NCBI GenBank assembly: GCA_016937175.1
Contig: JAFGWL010000053.1
Coordinates: 1-12,684 of the forward strand
Direction of reading: 5' to 3'
DNA length: 12,684 bases
Source of the DNA: Candidatus Mcinerneyibacteriota bacterium
GTDB taxonomy: Bacteria; Macinerneyibacteriota; Macinerneyibacteria; Macinerneyibacteriales; DSCS01
Made by a program: the position numbers and the translations under genes. Shown here piece by piece: positions 6,397-12,684 of the stretch. Every line of letters begins with the position of its first letter. The stretch's first letter is position 1. Under the pieces are notes generated by a model. That model was given only the letters and a program-made list of their open reading frames with translations, ran no database searches and was not told where the DNA came from.

Positions 6397-6425
6397 AGTA
6401 TAAAAATAAAGGCGTGAAAAGTCAA
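6397..6425 (-). promoter_or_regulatory. Near-consensus sigma-70 promoter of the UPF0175 gene
   Basis: Read on the minus strand, TTGACT (6425-6420) and TATACT (6402-6397) are separated by exactly 17 bases, with five of six matches in each box. The predicted start lies near 6390, giving a leader of about 20 bases that contains the AAAGGAGA binding site. The promoter runs divergently from the sigma-54 promoter of the pilin operon. Confidence 0.8.
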
Positions 6426-6453
6426 CCTTGAGGGCAGATGTGCCCATTTATTG

Positions 6454-6473
6454 TGCACCAATACGAGGTGGCA
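6454..6473 (+). promoter_or_regulatory. Candidate enhancer-protein site upstream of the sigma-54 promoter
   Basis: TGCACC (6454-6459) is followed after seven bases by GGTGGCA (6467-6473), an imperfect dyad reminiscent of bacterial enhancer-binding-protein sites such as the NtrC type (TGCACC...GGTGCA), but with a longer spacer and one extra G. A related TGTGCCCA lies at 6439-6446. The position, roughly 100-120 bases before the expected transcription start, is where such upstream activating sites normally lie. No particular regulator can be named. Confidence 0.35.
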
Positions 6474-6494
6474 TTTTCAGCCGGGAGAGAAAGG

Positions 6495-6513
6495 GCCTCT
6501 ATCTTGCCTCTAT
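6495..6513 (+). repeat. GCCTCTAT direct repeat, one helical turn apart
   Basis: GCCTCTAT occurs at 6495-6502 and again at 6506-6513, an 11-base period that would place both copies on the same DNA face. They lie about 40-55 bases before the sigma-54 core, so they could be a second activator site, or simply a small duplication. Confidence 0.45.
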
Positions 6514-6549
6514 TCAACAGGTTAGTATATTTTTTCCTTGAGAACTATT

Positions 6550-6567
6550 CTGGCACGTTAGTTGCTT
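6550..6567 (+). promoter_or_regulatory. Sigma-54 (RpoN) -24/-12 promoter of the pilin operon
   Basis: CTGGCACGTTAGTTGCTT matches the RpoN consensus (YTGGCACG-N4-TTGCW) at every defined base. The invariant GG (6552-6553) and GC (6564-6565) are ten bases apart, as required. Transcription should begin near 6576-6578, giving a leader of about 25 bases that ends in TAAGGAGG (6587-6594), six bases before the ATG at 6601. A sigma-54 promoter means an ATP-hydrolysing activator must switch the operon on. A weaker sigma-70 candidate (TTGCCT 6504-6509, TATATT 6526-6531, 16-base spacer) lies just upstream. Confidence 0.88.
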
Positions 6568-6600
6568 ATACAAAAGGGAAAGGGAATAAGGAGGTTTTGT

Positions 6601-8739
6601 ATGAAGATGAACAGACGCGGTATGGCTTTTCTCATGGCGCTCGGGATGGTTGCGATATCAGCTGTCATGATCGCCTCTCTGGCCATGCTGATCTCCTCAT
6701 ACGTTTCGACCACACGGTCCAGCAAGCAGAAAGAGTACTCGCTCCATTACGCCAATATGGCCCTGGACGAGATCAAATGGCATATTCAAAAGGGATACAA
6801 GCGGTGGCTCTATGAAGCGACCCATTCTCCTGGGTCGGACGGGATCTATGATTATGAGACCCGGGCCCACAGCAACGACGATTCGCTGCTCACCTCCAGT
6901 GTCAACCCCGACAGCGGTGTCGAAGGCGGGTATACCTATACCGCTGTCTCTGTGGAGGATATAGGGAATACCTACTGGATCAAGGTGGTGGACCATCTCA
7001 TCTGGCCCGACGGGAAGATCAGAGAAGACTATTACACCGTTGCCTCGAGTTCCGGGCTGAAGCCGTCAGGGCGTATCGAGGGCTGGATCAGGATCTCGGA
7101 CAAGGACGATTCCATCAGCCAGTATAATTTCGTCTATGACATCTTCTGCAAGGGAACGGATCTGCGCGGAGTGAAGCTCAATATGGAGGGAAACACGGTG
7201 GTCATCGAAGATGAACATCCACCCAAAGTCTCTTACATCCGGGCCACAGCCCGGGGGTCGGACTCCATATCCGTAAGCGAATTCAGTGTCGGGGTCTTCA
7301 AGGGACATATCAATGTGGGGAAAGGCTACAATGTCTTCGGGAAGCTCCACGCCTATGATTATATCGATTTTGTCTTTACTCCCCAGATGTACGAGATGGA
7401 TGTGGCCAAGATCTACGACCAGTTCAGCGTGAGCAATAAGGGAAGCGGCTTTTATCTTCACGGAAGCCTTCTGGCCAGCTCCATCGAAGCTCAGAAGACC
7501 TATCTGGAAAACCATAAGAACGACGTGATCAATCTTCAGGGGGATAATTCCGAGATCCGGACCTGGGGATTTCATCAGAATAAAAAAGCCTGGGCCTCTT
7601 TTGTGGGGGACAACGCCCATCCCGAGATCATTCCCCCCATCAGCCCCAAGACCAATGAGCACTTCTCCATGGTCCGTCGGGAAGCTCACGCCAACGGGAT
7701 CCATGTCCAGTCCGGGGATGTCCGGTTCGTCTACCTGGATCCGGGGTCATTGACGGTCAACGGAGACGGACAGGTGAAGATCACCCTCTCCAGCGGCGAG
7801 ATCTTTGTCAACGGGGTCTCCAAGGGAAGCGGATCCGGGGTCTCTGTGACAGTAAATATCGCCGATCTGCGTTCCCCTCTCATGTATGTGGACGGAAATC
7901 CCTCCACCGGGGCCTTTTATAGCGCTACTGTGGGAAGTTTTTCCGCTCTCAGTATCACTTCTGGGATCTATATGACCCGGGGGATCCGGGGCCTGGCCGG
8001 GGTCCTGGACGGACAGTTCTCCATCTTCTGTGATTATGATGTCGTCCTTTCGGGAGATACCCTCTATCAGGAGTATATCGGGTCCATCCCCTTCCTCTAT
8101 AAGGACCTTCTGGACAGCGGGAAGATCAAACAGCCCTACACCGGGTCCGGAGCCCAGCCCGATATGGACAAACCCAATATTCTTGGGGTCTTCACCAAGC
8201 ATGATATCATCATCCCGGCGGATATGTTCAACCAGCCCTACTCCATCCAGTCATGGGGGGCCTATTCCTGGAAGTTGAAATATGACAAATGGAATCCCTA
8301 TAAAGACGACTGGAGCGGGGAGCCGGCGCGCCGGGTTGACGGAGAAGGGACAGGCGTCCTCACCGGGGCTGTCTCCGGCGGTGGGGATATCTTCCCTGAT
8401 ATCTTCTCCATGGGCGTTTTCTATGCCAATCACCGTGTCTACGGCGAGATCCCCAGCGGAAGCTCCTCGGGAGAATACTACAACCGCGACAAATCCTACT
8501 ACTGCCAGCAGAAGGGGACCTGGTTCCTCTACGGCAGTGTGACCTGTGACGAGCAGGTCTTCGCCGTTCTGAGTAATGTGGGCCAGCAGACCTGGTGGGA
8601 GGGCTTCAAGTACCGAAGCTATAATTATGATCCAAATCTCTATACCTACGAGCCGCCTTTCAGCCTTCGGGTGGAAGTGCAGCCCATATGGAGCTGGCGC
8701 GTGACGACGACTTATCCTGCGGGCCTGGCGGAGTATTAA
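6601..8739 (+). CDS. PilX/GspK-like minor pseudopilin with large DUF4900-like body
   Basis: A 712-residue exported protein. The N terminus MKMNRRG, then MAFLMALGMVAISAVMIASL, is a class III prepilin signal: positive residues, Gly7 before the cut, then a hydrophobic helix. Position +5 is Met, not Glu, a trait of GspK/PilX subunits that sit at the filament tip. The long body looks like a beta-rich, possibly beta-helical domain. The segments GIYMTRGIRGLAGVLDG (from 455), PNILGVFTKHDIII (525-538) and GFKYRSYNYDPNL (668-680, followed by PPF) match the pattern I associate with DUF4900/PilX-like proteins. The last 100 residues are rich in Tyr and Trp and hold two Cys (YYCQQ, VTCDE) that may pair. 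ATG 6601 has TAAGGAGG six bases upstream; ATG 6607 is an alternative. First gene of the sigma-54 operon. Confidence 0.85.
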   Translation: MKMNRRGMAFLMALGMVAISAVMIASLAMLISSYVSTTRSSKQKEYSLHYANMALDEIKWHIQKGYKRWLYEATHSPGSDGIYDYETRAHSNDDSLLTSSVNPDSGVEGGYTYTAVSVEDIGNTYWIKVVDHLIWPDGKIREDYYTVASSSGLKPSGRIEGWIRISDKDDSISQYNFVYDIFCKGTDLRGVKLNMEGNTVVIEDEHPPKVSYIRATARGSDSISVSEFSVGVFKGHINVGKGYNVFGKLHAYDYIDFVFTPQMYEMDVAKIYDQFSVSNKGSGFYLHGSLLASSIEAQKTYLENHKNDVINLQGDNSEIRTWGFHQNKKAWASFVGDNAHPEIIPPISPKTNEHFSMVRREAHANGIHVQSGDVRFVYLDPGSLTVNGDGQVKITLSSGEIFVNGVSKGSGSGVSVTVNIADLRSPLMYVDGNPSTGAFYSATVGSFSALSITSGIYMTRGIRGLAGVLDGQFSIFCDYDVVLSGDTLYQEYIGSIPFLYKDLLDSGKIKQPYTGSGAQPDMDKPNILGVFTKHDIIIPADMFNQPYSIQSWGAYSWKLKYDKWNPYKDDWSGEPARRVDGEGTGVLTGAVSGGGDIFPDIFSMGVFYANHRVYGEIPSGSSSGEYYNRDKSYYCQQKGTWFLYGSVTCDEQVFAVLSNVGQQTWWEGFKYRSYNYDPNLYTYEPPFSLRVEVQPIWSWRVTTTYPAGLAEY

Positions 8740-8749
8740 GGGGGGATGT

Positions 8750-11700
8750 ATGAATAAGAAAGGGTTTACATTTATTGAATTGATTTTGGGCCTGAGCATC
8801 ATGGCCGTGGTCTTTATCTCGGTCATGGGTTATATCATGGTGGTAGGAAAGACAGAGCGGAAAGTCAAGCTCACCATCGACCGCTTCAACGTGGCCCAGA
8901 GTATTCTCACAGAGCTCAAGAACTGGGACTACCGCGGGACTAACAAAAAGAACCTCACAGCTCTTAAAAACTATCTGGAGAATACTTCGCCCGAATACCT
9001 TGAATATATGATGGGGGAGTCCCTCTATAATATCGAATCGGGAGGGGCAGGGACCTACTACCTGAAGACCGACGAGGGAACACTGCTGCGGGTAACGGTC
9101 ACCCTGGACTATATGCAGGAGGATACCACAGACCTGGACGGAGACGGGATCAAAGATGAGCTGGTCCGGAGCAACAGCGACCAGAATATCATGAGGATCA
9201 CTGTCTCGGTAGCGGAACATTTCAAAAATATCACAGAAGACCAGTATGTCTGGGCTACCGCCGTGGGCTATAAGGGTGTCAAGAGCAACAAACCAGTGGT
9301 GGATACTTACTTCAACGATGTCAGTGACGACGATGTGGTCATCACTTCTGAAGCCGCCGTCCTCCTGGCCATGGATTACCGCAAAAACGCTGACATCATC
9401 AACGGCCTTAACAACCTGGATAATGTCTCGCCATTCGATGAAGACGGCCTGGATAATGATGAAGACGGCAAAGCCGACTATTCCGGAGGGGATGCCCTCG
9501 AAGCCGATTCTGACGGGTTGGATAACGATTCCGACGGGATCATCGACGAAGCCTTCGAGCAGAACGACCTTGTCACCCATTACGAGGGGACAGTCTTCTC
9601 CGCCGACCCCTTCAAGCTGCTCCACGTCTACATCACCGATCCCCTCGGCAATACCGTAGACAGGGTGGGTAATTATACTCCCAACGATGAGTATACGGTC
9701 TATACTTGGGCGGTGACTGACAACGGCGGCGGAGCCTTTTCAGGAGGTTGGGACATCGACAGCGACACGACCAACGGAAAGTACAAAGTGGAAGTCGAGG
9801 CCAGGACCAACCCCGACCTGGATACGGGTGTCTCCCTGGATCCCCGGAGCTATGAGTTCATCGTGGATACCCAGCCCCCGGCCGTGACAGAGATAAGCCC
9901 GGCCCCCGGGACCTTTGTGGCCTCTACCAATGTGACCCTGGCGGTGACAGCCAAGGATAACCCGCCTGATGGGATCACGGTCCCCACCAGCGGCCTGGAC
10001 CGCGTCTATGTCATGGAGAAGAAGGAGTATGAAGTCTCGGGAGAGATGAAATATTCCTGGGAGCTGGTGAAACACCAGCTCATCGACAAGGAGACTTCCG
10101 ATGTCTTCTCCACCATGAACGTAGGGGTGAACCTGGAAGCCGTGGCTGAAGGATATCACTATTACCGGGTCGTGGTCAAAGACCGGGCTGGAAATGTGAA
10201 TTATAAGGAGACGGAAGTCTACGTCACCGAAGAGCCCGACATCAAGCCGCCCCGGATCTATCCTCTTATCCCCTATGACCCGCTCACTACAGCGGTCACG
10301 GGAAGCCCCACGCCTCAGATCGCTGCGCGGATCGTCGACTCGACCATCATCAGCGGCATTGAGACAGAGAGTGGCGTGGATGTGGACCCGGTCAACGGGC
10401 TGCCCCGGGTAGTCTATAAGATCCTGGAGTCCGGTGACCCGGAGACCATTGACTGGAACACTCTGGACGGGTTTACTGATATTACAGCCCAGGTGGCTTA
10501 TATCAAACATAATGTCAACAATGTGACGCTCCAGTTTACAACGGGAGCGACCCTGGTCGAAGGAGATACGGTCCTTGTGGGGATCTATGCCCAGGACAAG
10601 GCTCAGAATTACTCTACCCGAGTATGGAAGTTCACCTATTCCACCGGTGCTGCCTCCAACAATCCCTTTATCGAGGATGTGACGGTTCAGCAGCTGGCCA
10701 ACCATCCCAACCTCTCGCCCCCGTATCTTTATAATCCCGACTGGGTGTCCGGAGCCCCGGCTCAGACCAATCGGAACTTCTTTATAGGATGGCACTCGAG
10801 CGATGCTGACGGCATCGCCATCACACGGCTTCATTATACAGCCGTGGGAGATACCCTGATCACCTATGAGAAGAGTTCTTCGATCCTGGAGCTGCCCATC
10901 GCTGACAGTTTCGGCTATGAACTGAGTGACCTGAACATCACCCAACCAGGGACCTTCTACTACTACATCGAAGTGGTGGACGGAAGCGGGAATACCTCTT
11001 ACTATTACAGGACCGATGCAGCGTCAGCCCCCGAGGCGCACCAGACGGCGCCCACGGATATCATGAGCCAATGGGTCCCGGTGAAGGTGGAGCAGGTCCG
11101 TGTCCTTGTCTTTGACATGGATACGGATGAGACAGGGACGACGGATAATGTCAGCCCCTATTATACGCTTCCTGACGGCCCGCTTTACTGGAACGATGAG
11201 GACTGTACCATCATCGAGACAGCCCAGAATACAGATGTGGCTACTCTCATGGGCTATATGGATCCCGACGGGAACGGATTGTTCGATGACTTTGACCTGG
11301 TGATCTTTTTCACCGGTTCCATGGCTTCGCCTCCGGGATTCAGCGACGGCTTCATCCAGCTTCTCCACTCCTGGATGACAGCGCCTTATGCCGATTTCAG
11401 GACCTTCTACTCCTCTCTCCAGGAGGGGATCAACGGAGACCTGGATTTTTTCCATTACACAGGGGATAAGACGGTCACCCTGAGCCAGTACAGCAGCGTC
11501 AAGCCGCCCCGTGTAGCCTTTATCGGGAAGCGCTTTTTCCATAACTTCGATTCCACCAGTGTCTATACCACAGAACTGCGCCAGCTCTTTATCCGGCGCT
11601 GGCTGGGTTTTGACACGGGAGGGAAGCAGGATTATACCGATTTCACCTCTTACCCCTATGTGGTCTCCAATCTTTTGAACACAGCCCTCTGGGCCACGGG

Positions 11701-12235
11701 GACCACGCTGATGTTCAACGATGTCGTCTTCGGAGAGACGGTGGGGATCATGAAAAAGGATGCAGACGGAAACGACCTCTCCCGGGCCACCGGGGCCAAT
11801 TATCTCCGCCACTATCTCCTCAACCCCGTGGAGGGAGATTACTATGACGGATATGCCAATCAGGCCGACCCTGTTCCCCAGCGCTGGAACCTGGCCGGAG
11901 AGGTGCTCAGTGCCGAAGAGAAACTCGCCGGGAAGATGCTTTTGTCTAACCCGGGGATCCATACTACCGATTACAACGGCCTGGAGGGTTATATCATGGC
12001 GACAAAGCAGTGTCTGGTCTTCGGAGCCGATCCGGACAATATGGCCTATACCGCCGGAGTCTGGGCCTATAAAGGAGTAGGGTCCGGCTCTGACTGGGAT
12101 TTCGCCATTCATGACGGCGCTCCCAATGTTGTGGACGCGAAGCTTCTTTTCCTGGGATTCGGGATCGAAGCGATCTCTACGGAGAACTGGCGGTATGAAG
12201 CGATGAAGAGCCTGGTTCGCTTCCTCTACTACTGA
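8750..12235 (+). CDS. Giant PilV/GspI-like prepilin with calcium loops, Ig-like modules and C-terminal alpha/beta domain
   Basis: A 1161-residue protein with a textbook prepilin start: MNKKG then FTFIELILGLSIMAVV, so cleavage after Gly5 and Glu at +5. The following helix (FNVAQSILTELKNW) resembles GspI/PilV minor pilins, which are normally only about 120-200 residues. Acidic loops of the DxDxDG or dockerin/thrombospondin-3 type lie at 128-137, 230-243, 253-267 and 838-849, suggesting calcium binding. Residues about 270-770 look like several Ig-like modules (starts near 374, 497 and 637, with VKDRAGN and AQDKAQN strand ends). Residues about 783-1161 (RVLVFDMD, then FDLVIFFTG) resemble the flavodoxin/GATase1-like domains appended to some secreted enzymes; no catalytic residues are recognised. 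A GGGGGG binding site follows the previous stop by one base. Confidence 0.85.
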   Translation: MNKKGFTFIELILGLSIMAVVFISVMGYIMVVGKTERKVKLTIDRFNVAQSILTELKNWDYRGTNKKNLTALKNYLENTSPEYLEYMMGESLYNIESGGAGTYYLKTDEGTLLRVTVTLDYMQEDTTDLDGDGIKDELVRSNSDQNIMRITVSVAEHFKNITEDQYVWATAVGYKGVKSNKPVVDTYFNDVSDDDVVITSEAAVLLAMDYRKNADIINGLNNLDNVSPFDEDGLDNDEDGKADYSGGDALEADSDGLDNDSDGIIDEAFEQNDLVTHYEGTVFSADPFKLLHVYITDPLGNTVDRVGNYTPNDEYTVYTWAVTDNGGGAFSGGWDIDSDTTNGKYKVEVEARTNPDLDTGVSLDPRSYEFIVDTQPPAVTEISPAPGTFVASTNVTLAVTAKDNPPDGITVPTSGLDRVYVMEKKEYEVSGEMKYSWELVKHQLIDKETSDVFSTMNVGVNLEAVAEGYHYYRVVVKDRAGNVNYKETEVYVTEEPDIKPPRIYPLIPYDPLTTAVTGSPTPQIAARIVDSTIISGIETESGVDVDPVNGLPRVVYKILESGDPETIDWNTLDGFTDITAQVAYIKHNVNNVTLQFTTGATLVEGDTVLVGIYAQDKAQNYSTRVWKFTYSTGAASNNPFIEDVTVQQLANHPNLSPPYLYNPDWVSGAPAQTNRNFFIGWHSSDADGIAITRLHYTAVGDTLITYEKSSSILELPIADSFGYELSDLNITQPGTFYYYIEVVDGSGNTSYYYRTDAASAPEAHQTAPTDIMSQWVPVKVEQVRVLVFDMDTDETGTTDNVSPYYTLPDGPLYWNDEDCTIIETAQNTDVATLMGYMDPDGNGLFDDFDLVIFFTGSMASPPGFSDGFIQLLHSWMTAPYADFRTFYSSLQEGINGDLDFFHYTGDKTVTLSQYSSVKPPRVAFIGKRFFHNFDSTSVYTTELRQLFIRRWLGFDTGGKQDYTDFTSYPYVVSNLLNTALWATGTTLMFNDVVFGETVGIMKKDADGNDLSRATGANYLRHYLLNPVEGDYYDGYANQADPVPQRWNLAGEVLSAEEKLAGKMLLSNPGIHTTDYNGLEGYIMATKQCLVFGADPDNMAYTAGVWAYKGVGSGSDWDFAIHDGAPNVVDAKLLFLGFGIEAISTENWRYEAMKSLVRFLYY

Positions 12236-12251
12236 GAGAGGAGGAGGAAAA

Positions 12252-12684
12252 ATGAATAAAAAAGGACTGACGCTCATTGAACTCTTTATCACCATCGCTA
12301 TTTTGGGGCTTATCTCCATTGCGGTGTATAACCTGTTCAATGTCTTCATCAAACAGAGCCTGGGGATCCAGGAAAGGATCGTAACGGAACAGCGTTTTGA
12401 TATCGGATTCCACACCATGCTCAATGACTTCATGTCCATGAGCGTGGTCATGACGGGGATGCGAGATGTCGTCCCCGTCAAGACCTACAACCCAGACGGC
12501 TCTCTTCTCAAAGAGACCAACCAGACCCTGCTCTTTTCCGATTCCGTGGATTACCAGGGGACGACCTACTCGTTTCACACTGCCGACGGGACCTTCCTGC
12601 TCGATGACGGGTCGACGACTCTTCCTATCTTTGATGAATCCATCATCGACACCCTCTACTTTAACAGTGATAACGAGATCCCCC
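12252..12684 (+). CDS. PilW/GspJ-like minor prepilin, 3' end outside window
   Basis: The first 144 codons are visible. MNKKG followed by LTLIELFITIAILGLISIAV is a class III prepilin signal with cleavage after Gly5 and Glu at +5. The helix continues through VYNLFNVFIKQSL and a Gln-rich stretch to HTMLNDFMSMS, an arrangement like the N terminus of GspJ/PilW minor pilins. The globular part beyond residue 70 begins as beta strands (LLFSDSV, TYSFHTADGTFLL). The ATG has AGGAGG (12242-12247) four bases upstream and lies 16 bases after the previous stop, so it is the third gene of the operon. Assignment to the W/J class rests on the N-terminal part only; a generic prepilin is certain, the class less so. 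Confidence 0.83.
   Translation, partial: MNKKGLTLIELFITIAILGLISIAVYNLFNVFIKQSLGIQERIVTEQRFDIGFHTMLNDFMSMSVVMTGMRDVVPVKTYNPDGSLLKETNQTLLFSDSVDYQGTTYSFHTADGTFLLDDGSTTLPIFDESIIDTLYFNSDNEIP

Noticed and set aside
9434-9550. Aspartate-rich repeats as a DNA tandem repeat or CRISPR-like array
   Set aside because: The similarity is at protein level (calcium-loop-like DxDxDG), spacing is uneven, and the DNA copies differ; they lie in frame within the giant pilin.
9740-10945. Minus-strand open frame of 401 codons inside the giant pilin gene
   Set aside because: Antisense shadow of the Ig-like region, with no binding site or recognisable motif.
11024-12481. Minus-strand open frame of 485 codons across the end of the giant pilin and start of the next
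   Set aside because: Both sense-strand genes have good starts, binding sites and family motifs. The antisense frame spans the gene boundary and shows no domain.

Overview
The window reads as bacterial chromosome, about half GC, densely coding, with no sign of phage, insertion sequences or CRISPR. A HydF maturase gene points to [FeFe]-hydrogenase and an anaerobic lifestyle. The species cannot be named. A spirochaete or another anaerobic Gram-negative-type lineage is compatible with the mix (HU, a bS22/mS38-like mini-protein, a DnaI/DnaC-like loader, class III prepilins), but this is a weak inference.

Left part (1-2320, + strand): the 3' end of an HU/IHF-family gene, a 32-residue mS38/bS22-like basic protein, a YfcE-type phosphoesterase and a degenerate-REC/GAF/GGDEF diguanylate cyclase are packed with a TAATG and an ATGA junction and look like one operon. 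They are followed by tRNA-Pro(GGG) with its own strong promoter and a GATTTTTT-A7-TC tract that may be an UP element.

Middle part (2362-6368): a small family 2 glycosyltransferase (possibly leaderless) converges on hydF. hydF diverges from pcm (protein-L-isoaspartate methyltransferase) across a 125-base gap holding an 8-base inverted repeat. A helicase-loader-like ATPase follows pcm and converges on a small UPF0175 protein on the minus strand that has its own near-consensus sigma-70 promoter. Both convergent pairs share their stop codons in a 4-base overlap.

Right part (6369-12684): a non-coding strip of about 230 bases carries a consensus-quality sigma-54 promoter, with candidate activator sites upstream, driving three consecutive prepilin-like genes. 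The first is PilX/GspK-like, lacks Glu at +5 and has a large DUF4900-like body. The second is PilV/GspI-like at its N terminus but 1161 residues long, with calcium-loop-like repeats, Ig-like modules and a C-terminal alpha/beta-looking domain. The third is PilW/GspJ-like and cut by the window end. By analogy with GspI-J-K and PilV-W-X, they may form an outsized, regulated tip complex of a type IV pilus or secretion pseudopilus. This is the most unusual part of the window.
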